Assembly (NCBI RefSeq): GCF_003711515.1
Contig: NW_021167096.1
Coordinates: forward strand, 186,001-250,000
Length of the DNA stretch: 64,000 nucleotides
DNA from: Sodiomyces alkalinus F11
Lineage: Eukaryota; Ascomycota; Sordariomycetes; Glomerellales; Plectosphaerellaceae
Direction of reading: 5' to 3'
How positions within the stretch are numbered: position 1 is the first letter of the stretch; every line of letters starts with the position of its first letter. Shown here piece by piece: positions 36,611 through 46,689 of this stretch. A model generated the notes under the pieces. That model searched no databases. It was not told the origin of the DNA and worked only from the letters and a program-made list of their open reading frames with translations. The position numbers and the translations under genes are program-made.

Positions 36611-37682
36611 ATGGCATCGTCCGTGCAAGCTCTCCTGGGGCAAAATTTGCCTCCCGCTATATTTATCAGTGTAGAGGGCATCTCGCCTAGTCTTTCTCGT
36701 AAAGAATGGGCTCGTGATTTTCGTGGGATCGGCGCGGGCTGTCACTCGGATGAACAGACTATAGAAGAAAGACTTAGCTCGCTGTACGACGGGCAGCATG
36801 ATTTCACGGAGACCATCCGGCTACAACGGCCTGTCAACAATCTCAGCGAGCCTTATGAGCTCATCGAGCACGAAGCCGACGTCGAACGCGACTTCTATAG
36901 GCACCTTTCTCTTCCCTGCCTCCTAGCATAGAACCACTTTATCGCCATCCGTGAGCGGTCACAGGCGGGTCCACCTAGGCGGACCAGTGAAAGCAAAACT
37001 ATTAACCACTACTTTTCGTGGGCTATCGGAGATACTGAACGGTGTCTCTGCGCCGGCGAGTTCAAGAACTAGGGCGTTATCGTTGGGAACGAGTGGATTG
37101 GAAACAGAGAAATGCGCGACATTTCTAAGAGGCTGGGCAAGGAAATAAGAGGGTAAGCCAAATCCAACCATAATATCTACTAGGATGCCCTGACTAATGA
37201 ACTGATGGAACTGATAAGCGAATAGGTACGCCTTCAAGTATGATTGCCCCCAGGTCTTTATGTTCGACTCAAAATATCTCCTGATATTCTAATTCCGGGC
37301 AAAGGAGCGCGATAAAATCAAGAGCGCAGATTATGAGGTCGATACTTGGCTAATCCCACGATCCAGACGTGATGGTGATCAATCAACGATGCGCTGGGCG
37401 TTCTACAACATGGTATGGAGGGGTTGGATGCGCCTTGTCGGCCAGCTGTCGGCGGCGATCCCAGTCCAGCTTGGATCCTATCGTCGGGAATTCGAATACT
37501 GGTCCGGCCGCCCTGTTTGGAGGAACGTACATGATCGAAGGGATAAGAGGTATTCGCATCCGGATGGCTACCAGCGTATATATGATGCCGCTCAGCGGAT
37601 GTATTATTAGGTCGACCTGGATGGTACACCGGTTACCGACGCAAACGGACACGTGATATAGGACACCGTGGCCGTGTATTAA
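36611..37682 (+). pseudogene. Broken gene of a large fungal family (GEFK motif), upstream partner of the kinase-like gene
   Basis: ATG 36611 opens 106 codons (MASSVQALLGQNLPPAIFIS) to TAG 36929. The same frame continues and contains CAGEFKN-GVIVGNEWIGNRE and RLGKEIRG, which I recall as a conserved GEFK...EW...LGREIRG block in a big fungal family and which resembles nuclease-fold (PD-(D/E)XK-like) sequences; that fold is inference. Near 37223 the coding shifts by one base into another frame reading YAFKYDCPQVFMFD, then KERDKIKSADYEVDTWLIP and MRWAFYNMVWRGWMRLVGQL, then FEYWSGRPVW, with TAG at 37608 and 37656 (probably Trp) and TAA at 37680. Thus there are several nonsense lesions and at least one frameshift. 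Base composition is near normal. It lies 140 bases upstream of the kinase-like gene on the same strand, an arrangement I recall for this family. Confidence 0.6.
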
Positions 37683-37820
37683 TAGTCTTCGTCCTATCTA
37701 CTGTTATGTAATACAGTATATAGTTCGATGGATCCCGTCTTAATCCTGTTCTACCCTTTCCTCTCGCTATTAACTTTTCTATCTTGGACACCCGTTTACT
37801 ATGCACAATCTACAACTAAG

Positions 37821-38799
37821 ATGGATAAGGATCAGGATCAGGAATTCGATAGATTCGACGGTCTGAAGGTAAGCGGTTATTTAAAGGCTTATCTTATCGT
37901 CGCTGGTTTTTTTTTTTTAACTAAGTCATCGTCCCAATCTCCAGCCATACAGACAATTTCGACTCGGTTCACGGACAATTAAAGCCACCAAGGCGACCTC
38001 GCTCAGCACCCGTCGTCAAGTCTATCGACTACATATCGAGCGCCCGACGATCTTTGACTACATCCCGATTGCCGTAGTTCGCCGGGTCCTCCACCGATTC
38101 GTCGATATAGCGCTCCCGTGGGCCAAGACACATTGGCCGGAATGGTTCCTCCCTCCGACCGTTATCCTTAAGAGGATGAAGGGCTATGACGATCCTGATA
38201 ACCTACCAGACCCCGAAGATATGCGAACGCCCGAAGAGAAGTTCGAGTACGAGAAGCAAGCGTACCTCCGGCTCCGGCCGGTCCAGGGCACGGCCGTGCC
38301 CCGCATCTACGGGGAGGCCGAGTACAGCGGATTTCGGGCCCTGGTCCTCTCCGACGTTGGTGGCGTGACGCTCCACCACCTGCCCTGCGATACCGAGGTT
38401 GATGATCTGAAGGGCAAGATCGAGGCGGCCTTCCGGGGCTTAGCAGCATGTGGTGTGAAGCACGGCGACCCCGAAACACATAACGTTATTCTCGTTGACG
38501 ATTTCCGTCATGCTATAGTAGTTGACTTCGAGTATGCCGAGTTCGTCGATACAGAATGGGATACATCGCCCTCAAAAGAGGATGCCTCTGCATGCTGGCA
38601 TACGTATATAGAGACTAAAGCTGTCTTACTCGAGAGTCGTCGACTATCACGCATGACCCCCGAGAAGTTTGCGGCCTTGAGGCGCGAGGAGCAAAACCGT
38701 GCTGAAGCCGCAGCATTGCGATTACAGGCACAGCGGAAGCACTGGTTCGAGGAATATAAGAATTCTCGCGGGGACGAGGGGGTTCCTTATGTCGATTAG
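37821..38799 (+). CDS. Kinase-like protein, two exons (37821-37868 and 37945-38799), apparently intact
   Basis: Splicing out 37869-37944 (GTAAGC donor, TTAACTAAG branch region after a T-run, CCAG acceptor) joins MDKDQDQEFDRFDGLK in phase with PYRQFRLGSRTIKA and gives 300 residues without a stop. Two blocks fit the family I recall: IPIAVVRRVLHRFVDIALPW (about residues 48-67) and WPEWFLPPTVILKR. A kinase C-lobe follows: catalytic-loop-like HGDPETHN (about 189-196; H-x-D...N) and VVDFE (about 208-212) in place of DFG. No glycine loop or VAIK Lys is visible, so activity is uncertain and it may be a pseudokinase. The C-terminal ~60 residues are a charged helix. An alternative ATG at 37728 would add a hydrophobic leader; I prefer 37821 because the polar start fits the family. 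It is the only gene here that is full-length, spliced and free of nonsense mutations. Its substrate is unknown. Confidence 0.72.
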
Positions 38800-39088
38800 G
38801 AAGTGCCCGAACGCATAACGGGTGCGGAATAAAGTGTCGGTCTGCCGCGGATTGAATCTAAGCTACCTTAGGAATGGGGAGGGCAGATCGCTCCCTTGAG
38901 TACTTTCAGTCTACCTGTTTGTAATACCCGTTTTGTATAGGCCTACGTGTACAGTTCCTGTACCGATCCGTGTGCCCGTCCTCCCCAGTCCTTACCGCCG
39001 ATTTCCCACATCGGGATTAGGCATGTGTGCGATGTGTCAATCCGCCGCCCGATTAGCTAGGGCACCTTTTATTGTCCCGTGCCCATGT
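38800..39088. other. 3' flank of the kinase-like gene
   Basis: Non-coding with a normal CA/TG content. The ORF 38933-39268 is produced largely by the tandem repeat that follows. No terminator-like structure can be assigned with confidence. Confidence 0.35.
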
Positions 39089-39089
39089 G

Positions 39090-39312
39090 ATGCGATATTG
39101 TGGTCCACCTCGCGAAAAACTCGCGAAAACTCACGAAGAGGATATGTATGCTACGTATCTCGTGGAAACCCGCGATGTGGGGCTATGGTCCACCTCGCGA
39201 AAAACTCGCGTAAAACTCGCGAAAACACTGTGACTGAACTTCCGAAGTGGATATGCTATGTATCTTAGAAACCCGCGATATGCGGTTATGGTCCACCTCG
39301 CAAATTCTTATA
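39090..39312. repeat. Tandem repeat, ~85-105-bp units with CTCGCGAAAAACTCGCG
   Basis: Two full units and one partial follow each other. Each starts TGGTCCACCTCGCGAAAAACT (39100, 39187) or TGGTCCACCTCGCAAATT (39289), continues with CTCGCGAAAAC, a GAAG(A/T)GGATATG(T/C) phrase, and closes GAAACCCGCGATATG/GATGTGG. Short CTCGCGAAAA sub-repeats lie inside each unit. The unit is non-coding, although one frame stays open and creates ORF 38933-39268. Confidence 0.75.
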
Positions 39313-39488
39313 CGTATCGTAAGTTTGAACAAAGCCTTAGGTTCCGCTCCACTTTTATTAGCTAGCCGCGGGCCGGTCCGGCCGGGTTATCGTGTTAATA
39401 CCTGTAGGTAACGAAGCTGTATATCAACGCCAGACGATCACGAACGGGTGTATTATATTATATGTTTATTATTCAAGGAGCATATCCG

Positions 39489-39620
39489 ATACTGAATCCA
39501 CTCAAGGATTATGCATACAAGTCATATATTATCTCCTGGCTAATTGTTCGTTCTCGGCCGCTTGTCTTGAGTCTTGATAATCCATGGAGTTAGATAGCAG
39601 CTGGCTCCGCTAGGCTCCTG
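39489..39620. repeat. Direct repeat R3, right copy
   Basis: This is the partner of 36167-36290 (same orientation, ~3.3 kb apart), with more C-to-T changes. It marks the point where composition drops back to heavily mutated DNA on the right. Confidence 0.65.
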
Positions 39621-39629
39621 AATCTAGCG

Positions 39630-40430
39630 AAAGACGGCCGCGACGGTTATCACTCCGGATACAGTATTACAGGGCAGACCTTCTAGATTATTCAATATAT
39701 ACAGGTTATAGCAGGTTTATGGTGTAGATATTAATGTGTAATGGCAGGACCGGACGGGGATCTCTCGTTTATGCCAAAACTCGCCATGTCAAGGAGGTCG
39801 ACAAGGTACGACCCACGAGACGTTCTGTCCCTTGAATGCATAAGATAATAAGCCACTAGATTATTACGGGACTGAGATATTCAGAATCTCTCCGTAAGCT
39901 TTACCCTGTAGGGTGTATAAATACGTTGTAATGTCCCCTATATAAGAGGAATCCTATTATCCTAGAACCTGCTCCTCACTAAGGTATACAGAATCGGAGA
40001 AGTAAGTATGGGTATCGGCCACCGCAGGGTGGTTAAGGGGAGTACTTTAGGCTAACACTATTCCTCGATAAGGCCGTTACTTCTTTACCTATTTATTCTT
40101 ATACGTTCCAGATAAATACTATATCGACTGGTAAGCCCGTCTAGTTCCTTTCGAAGTTTCGTTATATTCTAGCGGCCACTTACCATCCAAATTACAGGCT
40201 ATATCCAGTACGAATTATATTAGCCTGGCTCAAGCCATATCACTAAGCTCTCTTACAGTTACGTAACCGAAGCAACTAATAAGAGCAATAATACAGCGCT
40301 CTTATATACCCTCTCGGTGGATAAAGGTCTTCTAAGTTCCTGCTACCGTTACGGCTCCGCCCGGACTTAAACTCGTGGCCAAAACTCCTATAATAACATC
40401 AACCAAGGAAAAGAAAGTCCATAACAGTCT
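39630..40430. other. Moderately mutated stretch
   Basis: No recognisable gene. The last ~250 bases may be the mutated 5' region of the following pseudogene, but no motif can be read. Confidence 0.3.
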
Positions 40431-40438
40431 CCAGTATT

Positions 40439-41100
40439 ATGGTCGACTCTCCTAAGTCCTACTACGGCGGATATACTAAAGGGGATGACTTAGAGACGAT
40501 CTATTACGATAAGAGCGTTATTAATAGTAACGACTCCTCCGACTAGGAAGACTATATTAACGACACTGATCAGAGGAGCATAGACGATAGGATTATATTC
40601 TAGCGCGTTAACTCTAAGACTAAATTAACCTTATATCGCTCTCTTATTACTCTTATACTAGAGTAAAACGACCGAGCCACGAAGCTTAGTAGTATCGCTT
40701 TATAGTCGACGTCGGATATTCCTCGCACTCGGTCTAATCAGGACCCTAGCTTACGGGTTTCCCCTGATAACTCCGATAAGGCTATCATAGAGACAACGGG
40801 ATATAGCCAACTCCAGGCTACTATCTCTCCTCGTACTACTCGTCGTAATATAATTATAACCGAGTTAAGCGAATCGCTCCGCCATAACTTGCTTCGGGAG
40901 CGCCGGGAGAAGTCGTCTATAGCCGATACCGTGCTTAAGCGCTAACGCGCCTAGCACGACGAAGTCAGCCTTAAGTAATATCCCGAGAAGGCCTATTTCG
41001 ACCATAAGGCAGCTAATAATCGATTCTTAAAGGACCTCAAATCACAAAATTATCATTTTAAGGGCTGGTAGGATAAAGAGATACTCTTCAGATAGATCTT
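40439..41100 (+). pseudogene. DUF3295-like regulator gene, C-terminal part, RIP-dead
   Basis: From ATG 40439 one plus frame reads for about 220 codons: DDLETIYYDKSV with an acidic Ser/Asp stretch, SIDDRIIF-RV, LYRSLITLILE-NDRATKLSS, PRTRSNQDPSLRVSPDNSD, PRTTRRNIIITELSESLRHN, LLRERREKSSIADTVLKR-RA-H and YPEKAY, closing with YHFKGW. I recall the TTRRN-L-TELTESLR...LLWERQQK...AVLKRRH-HDV block as the hallmark of a fungal nuclear-protein family (DUF3295, linked to nitrogen-responsive regulators). Stops are only TAA/TAG at Gln/Trp positions. ATG 40439 may not be the original start, since family members are longer. The assignment is by recall of the block, so the Pfam number should be treated as probable. 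Confidence 0.65.
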
Positions 41101-41109
41101 ATACAATAT

Positions 41110-41850
41110 AAACAGATAGTCCAGCAGCGTACCCCGGCTGACCGTATACCGGGATCAACACGATACATATAACGTCATTTCCTTAATATCTCTAAGTCGA
41201 GCTTCTCAAGTTACCTTTCACGATTATCCTTCTAGCTGCTTATATATACTGGCCATGTCTCTATCCGTGTATAAATCTCCGTTACCCCTTATATTAACTA
41301 TGAATTATCCTTGGGACTTAGGAGCACTCTGTGTTTATACTATATATAGGCCTTAAAGAGATTCTCGGTCTTAACGACTTCTCCTCGAGACTTATAGCTA
41401 GGGAAAGGACAGGGTACTACGTTACTATCTCTCGCCCTTAGATATACCTGGACGTGTTTCTATATTATCGTCGTCCTGGTGAATTATTTCCCACAGAATA
41501 TATAAGGAGATAGACGTTTCCGTCCATAGAATCGTGAGGGTAATATGATAGAGTGAACGAGAGGGCCGGGTATCGCTATCTGAGAAGACTTAGAAGAGGA
41601 CTCGCTGGTAACCGCGGAATAAGTCGTCGGTTTAATGGGCAAAGTATTCGATAAGCAGGTCGGTAAGATATATAGAGTCGATGGTAGTGCCGAGTTAATT
41701 AGGAGATATACTTCTCGTATAAGTGAGGTATATGGCGTCTTACGCGGTTTAGAATGTACTAGAGGTGGCTTAGGGTTACGAGGCGTGTCTGGTAGAATAA
41801 TTGGTGGCTATAGAGGGGATTATTTCACCTCTACTACCTAAGTATAGGCG
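41110..41850. other. RIP-mutated intergenic stretch
   Basis: TA-rich DNA between convergent pseudogenes. The ORF 41635-41841 has no motif. Confidence 0.35.
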
Positions 41851-41852
41851 AC

Positions 41853-43640
41853 CTATGCATCGATTATATTAATCTTCCGACGCACTAACTCCTCCTCCGA
41901 GATTTAGTTATCTAAGTCGCCGAGTAATTCGGTAATCCGCTTCCGTTAGAGAACTAAGAAGGTGATTTACTAGACCGGCTCGCGAGAACGGTATACGCCG
42001 AGTAGTTACCGGTCGAGTTCTTCGTCGTTTTTTATCTTAAAATACTGCTAACGGGTAATCTCCTCGATCCTTCGGCGGTGTTTCTGTCTCGCAGCTCTTA
42101 GCTGCCTCTATAGCTCCTCGCATACCGTCTTATCGTCTCCCGTTACTAGATTAGCTCGACTATACCGGAGCTCTAGTATAGCCTGGAGCGCGGATATTTC
42201 CTCCTCTAGCCGACAAACCTCGGTATTTGGACCGATAGCGCGTATTATCTCGTCCGTCACGTTACTAGGGGTATTCTCGTCGTATTAAAGACCTAGTTGG
42301 TTGAAGATAGCGAGGTATAAAGACTTGGTGCCGCGGCCAAGGAATGCATCCTGAGTTATAATATTTATCCGAGCGTTGTTATAGTGGTCCTGGAAAGTGT
42401 CGTTGTTTTCATGCCTTGCTATCTATCTCCGGACAGTAGAGCGGCAATTCACTAGTAGTTGAGTCTGTGAGATAAGCCTTCGGATGTACGTAGTGGATAA
42501 ACTTACTATTAATTGCCTCAAGGTTTCCCCGACGATAGTCATAGGCTTTAAGGTTGTCTAGCAGCCCTGCTGCCCGCCCTAGGTTCTTGGACCAATTATT
42601 AAATTAGTGCTTTGTTAAAGCGTCGTTAGATTTCGTGAACCCGCTTATAGTTTTAATAGATCGCCGAAAGACTAGTAATTGCCAGAACTCCCTCTTCTAT
42701 CTGACCTGAACCCCAGGGAGACTGATCCGAGTATTAAAGAACGGCTTAGCACTTGAAAATCCTTCTTTCTTAATAACCCCTTTTACTAAAGCTTTCGCCA
42801 CGATATAGGATACCGGATAGATAACAGGGAGGTCTTCCTCGATGAAAATAAACTTAGTTAGTCGATGCTTCCGGTCGTAGCCCTTATAGAAACGAAGGAG
42901 GACGGTTATTATAAGACGGTCTCTGCCCCTATTATGGAAGAGATCCTAAAGAATCCAGAGTTAGATATCCTCCTAGTATAGGACTTTCCTCTCCGGACTA
43001 ATCCTCTTATTAACCTTACTATATACCTAGTATTCCTTCCATTATAATCGTGCCTAAGCTTCCGGATTTATTAAATCGCCCTCCTCGCTAAAGTCGGAGT
43101 AAGCGTCGTTCTTATCGTGATATTCCTTTAGGTTTAGACTTTGCTTTTTATAATTTATATAGACAAACTCGTGTATTCGGCCACCCGTAAATATAAGAAG
43201 CTGCCGAATAGTGGTATCGTCGAGACGGTTAAGGCCGATATTGAATATAAGCTTCTAGTCCCGTACCTAGTGGAAGTATAATAGGTAAAGAAAAGCGTCC
43301 GGCCTAATATGATTCTTAGATTACGGTTCGGTCCGTAATCTCAGCCGACGCTTAAGTATAGTACTAGCATAGTCGAGGAAATGAGTCTGGAGCTACGGGT
43401 CGATCGATTAGCTAGTATATTTTTTATACACCGCCCAGGTCTATAGTATATACCTCTGAATAGTAGAGAAAGCTTTAATTTTTATATCCTTCCTGTTAAG
43501 AAGGAACCGAGTAAAGGCTTCGATTAACCCTTTATTAGCGTAGGATAAAGTCTTTAACTCCTCTCTCTAGTCCGAAATACTAATAAAGGCGCAGAAATTT
43601 ACCTATCTTTGCTGGCCGGATATAAGATTACACTTGTATA
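41853..43640 (-). pseudogene. DUF3435 (FluG-domain) tyrosine recombinase gene, RIP-dead, Starship-captain-like
   Basis: The minus strand reads almost the whole protein. N-terminal part: LLNRKDIKIKAFSTIQRYIL, WAVYKKYTS. Catalytic core: RQLLIFTGGRIHEFVYINYK (first Arg box), LIITVLLRFYKGYDRKHRLT, FIFIEEDLPVIYPVSYIVAKAL and, near 42530, AYDYRRGNLEAIN (second Arg box). A GTAAGT donor and GATAG acceptor then define an 88-base intron (42506-42419) leading in phase to RHENNDTFQDHYNNA (His and Tyr boxes). The C-terminal region is a long coiled coil: EVCRLEEEISALQAILEL, LRAARQKHRRRIEEI and FKIKNDEELDR. Stops are TAG/TAA at Gln/Trp sites. DUF3435 proteins include the captains that move Starship elements in Pezizomycotina; most family members are not proven captains. 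The true start lies above 43640 but cannot be read. Confidence 0.75.
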
Positions 43641-43649
43641 TATGTGAGT

Positions 43650-44050
43650 GTGTAGGCCGGATAGGACGGCGGTTATTACCACGGTTCCGAGTCTCCTGGA
43701 GCTCTGCCGCGGTGATGCCTCTGAGTGACTACGGCTCCTGCTCTGCTAACTCGGCTTAGATAAGACTAAGGAGGTGCGTGTCTATCTTTGATTCTCTCTA
43801 ACGACGTTAGCTAAGTAAACGAAGTTATGTTTCGAGACCGTATACCTTTGAAGAGCGTCATTAAGTGAATAGTAGAAAGCAGCTTAAAGAAAAGAGCGGC
43901 ATCCGTAGCATCTCAATGCCATAGCGCGGAGTGGTTTCAAAAACTTTATTATATTTACCGTTTTCTGTATATTATCGTCGGCGGGCGGCAACAGCGATGT
44001 CATTATACCTAAGGTACATATGTGAAGTTCGAGGAGTATATATGCTTAGA
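43650..44050. other. Upstream flank of the recombinase pseudogene
   Basis: Moderately mutated. If the recombinase were a Starship captain, the element's 5' boundary would be expected here or just beyond, because captains sit close to one edge and point inwards. I cannot see a target duplication or a second edge. Confidence 0.3.
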
Positions 44051-44520
44051 GAAAAATGTACTTATCGGGGGTGTCTTGGGGGGCAGAAACCTGGCGCTTG
44101 TGGATACCATTTCTGGCCCCTCTGGCACCTGCACACAAGGTCTGTGTGGAATCAGGCCTGTTGGCTGTCCAGGCCAATGAAATGAGTCTTCAAAATTTGT
44201 ATTGCAGTATGCGGGGTATCTGTTCTGTCTTAGAGATCCGGTGGATGAGGTAGCTCAGAAATACGGGGCGGCTCGTTCCTCACGATTCGGAAACATATTA
44301 AAATAGACAAAGACGAGGTTGGCTTGTGTTGTTTCGTAACTTTTGGTTGACAAAAGTTGAGTTACACTAAAGAAAGACCTCCACCAGATACGCCCTTATA
44401 ACAAACTCAGGCAGCCGCTATATCGCCCAGGGACCAGGGTTTCCGCGTGGTTCCTCGGGAGCCGGTGGGTACCTGCAGCGTCCATAGTATATAAGTGTCT
44501 TGCCTCTATTCCCTGCCTTC
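44050..44520. other. Unmutated non-coding island
   Basis: CA and TG are plentiful here (for example CACCTGCACACAAGG and TCCAGGCCAATG), in sharp contrast to both sides. Short ORFs have no motif. This may be unique-copy DNA between two mutated repeats, which makes it a possible insertion boundary. Confidence 0.4.
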
Positions 44521-44615
44521 GACGGTTAGCTATGATAGTAAAGATCGTATCTTAGTTATGCCCTGGTAGGTTTCGACTATGCCCCCTATCTATATATCGT
44601 CGTAAAATAGTAATG

Positions 44616-46676
44616 CTAATAGCTATCGTCCTTGTAGAGGTTCGTCCAGCGTTCCTTGGCAGCGCTTTCTTAATTATTCTCCTCCCGGGCTATACTCACG
44701 TGAACCTCTTCCTCCTGCCCGCCCGTGTAGGTCATTTCATTAACATCCTCCTCGTACTCCGGAGGAACTGGGAACTAGCGGGTCTCGGCATTATACAGCA
44801 ACCACTTCCTATATCGCGCGATACGGCGTGCGAGCTAGAGGTAACGAACGCGGCGCTTATCTATTATAGACGGTAGCTCGAAATAGCGTTCCTTGTTATT
44901 AATTTTCTTATTCGTGAACTAATCCGGGGGTAGGTAGTTATTGACCTAGAGCAGGCCCCGTATCGTATAGTCCTCTGGCAAAGGACGGGGCGCCTCCTTC
45001 TCTGGATAGGGGAAGTCGTCTTGGTCGAAGTGGAGGGTGGAATCTAAGGCATCCAGTAACGTACTAAGTTAAGCAGACAGTAATCGCCAGGGGAACGGCT
45101 TCTCGATATAGGCTATTAGGTTATTATGCTAAGTAATACGATCGAGAAACACTATAATAATATGAAGGTAGGCTAAGATACTAGGGTCCCTAAAGCGACC
45201 CTAAATAACGCGGTGCGTCTAGCAGTTTAGCTGTAGCGCTTTCTCGAGCCGGTTATCGCTTACTTTTATAGTTTACCGGTTACCCTGGCTATGATCCTCT
45301 GGTCTTAGAGGCTTAAACGTCCTTATAAACAGGTTAGTAGGTTCGCCGTAGCCTAAAAGTACGTATAAGTTAACGACGGTAATATAGTAGCCGGGTTCAA
45401 GCTATATACGCGACGTCCTCGTGATATAAATGTCGAGCCCGTTTATAAACCCTTTAAGAGCGGACTGAAATTCTGACTCCTTTTTCCCGCTAAAGAGCAC
45501 GCCGTGGGCGAAGATAAAGTGCACGTTAAGCTAAGGTAAGCAGGTAGGTTAGCGCGAGAGAATAGGATCTAAAAGAGTTATAATAGACTCGCGAGCTAAC
45601 GCAAAGAGGACAGGAACGTAAAGCGACTTAGCGTAGTAGAATAGTTACTATAATCCGTTTAGCCGTGCTAGGATAGCTTAGTGGTAGTAGAGGCGGCCTA
45701 TGGCAGGAGCCTTATCGGAGGCCTTGCTATACTATCGTCGACTCACGCCAGTCTAAACTTCGCGGTCCTCTATATTATCTTTAATAGCTATACGATAGCG
45801 GCCTAGGTCTCTAAGAGACATAATCCAGGTATCCTCGAACGCGGGAATAGTCTCTAATAAGAGGGCTATTATACTATAGGATAAGTAGATAAAAGTGAGT
45901 ATATACTTAAGCGAGGCTGGAAGACGATAACGGAGAAGCTCTAGGAAAGAGTGGATTCCGTGGCGCTATATTTAAGCGGGTATCGCGTACTTAGCCGCGA
46001 GCCCTTTAAGCGGAGGGCTAGAGGCCGGGTGCTAACTAGCGAGGAAGAAGTCGTGATACTCGTTTAGAAAAGTCCGATATAAGGCGATAAGGGCTTACTA
46101 CTACTCGTTGTTTAACTTAGTCGACTAGACAGTGTTATTCGCCTTAGAAGTCTAGTTATTATTACTACTAGGGCCTACCGCCTCCTTATTATTAATAGTA
46201 TTATTAACGTTAGTATCGACTTTATCGACTTTAATGCATTTACTCTCAACTATAACTAGGCCGGCGTAGATACCTTTGACTTCGGCGACGAGCTGCTCTT
46301 AGATAATAGGCCGGGTTTCGGGCTGCTTAAGCATCCTGGTTATGTTATCGTGGAACAAGGGAGCACTTGTAACGGATAAGGGATAAGGCAGGACCCCTTT
46401 TGGGGGTTCTGCGTGCTAGCAGGACGTGGACGACTTAGGGTTCGAACGAGAAGCGGCGCGAGACCCCCGATTAGCGCCTCTGCCTTTCGGTCGGGATCTA
46501 TCTTCCGGAGTAGCGGGCTTAGAAGGTATACGATTACTATAACGGGCGGAAGGCCGCTTTAGGCTATAGCGGCTTACGGATCGAGATTACGGCCTTAACT
46601 CGGGCTATAGTATAATAGAGGAGGAGACTTCGGCCTGACCCGAAGGGGTTCCCGTAGTGGGAGTGGTCGGGCTCAT
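44616..46676 (-). pseudogene. EST1-like (telomerase-activating/DNA-RNA-binding domain) gene, RIP-dead
   Basis: A single minus-strand frame of 686 codons runs from ATG 46676 (MSPTTPTTGTPSGQAEVSSS) to TAG 44618-44616, interrupted only by TAA/TAG. A low-complexity Ser/Pro/Arg N-terminus is followed by MLKQPETRPI-EQLVAEVKG and IYAGLVIVESKCI, then ALIALYRTFLNEYHDFFLAS, GLAAKYAIPA, RHGIHSFLELLRYRLPASLK, then DTWIMSLRDLGRYRIAIKDN, REV-TGVSRR-YSKASDKAP, IGRLYYH-AILARLN, LFYYAKSLYVPVLFALARES, HFIFAHGVLFSGK, SR-LEPGYYITVVNLYVLLG, KPFPWRLLSA-LSTLLDALD, and RPLPEDYTIRGLL. This is the helical EST1 DNA/RNA-binding domain of an expanded fungal family; S. cerevisiae Est1 and SMG proteins share the fold. Whether the expanded members act at telomeres or in RNA decay is not known to me. 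Stops fall where the family has Trp or Gln. Confidence 0.82.
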
Positions 46677-46689
46677 AATAGAGTTAGCG

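Noticed and set aside
36559..36799. Minus-strand ORF opposite the GEFK-family gene
   Set aside because: The plus strand carries the recognisable family motifs, and the minus ORF has none.
38168..38479. 103-codon minus-strand Arg/Pro-rich ORF
   Set aside because: It is a GC-rich shadow of the kinase-like gene on the other strand.
44613..44876. 87-codon plus-strand hydrophobic ORF
   Set aside because: It lies antisense to the C-terminal part of the EST1-like frame, whose motifs are clearly recognisable on the minus strand.
41853..46676. A complete Starship spanning this region
   Set aside because: Only the captain-like gene is visible. No element edges, target duplication or diagnostic cargo set could be shown, so only the gene is annotated.
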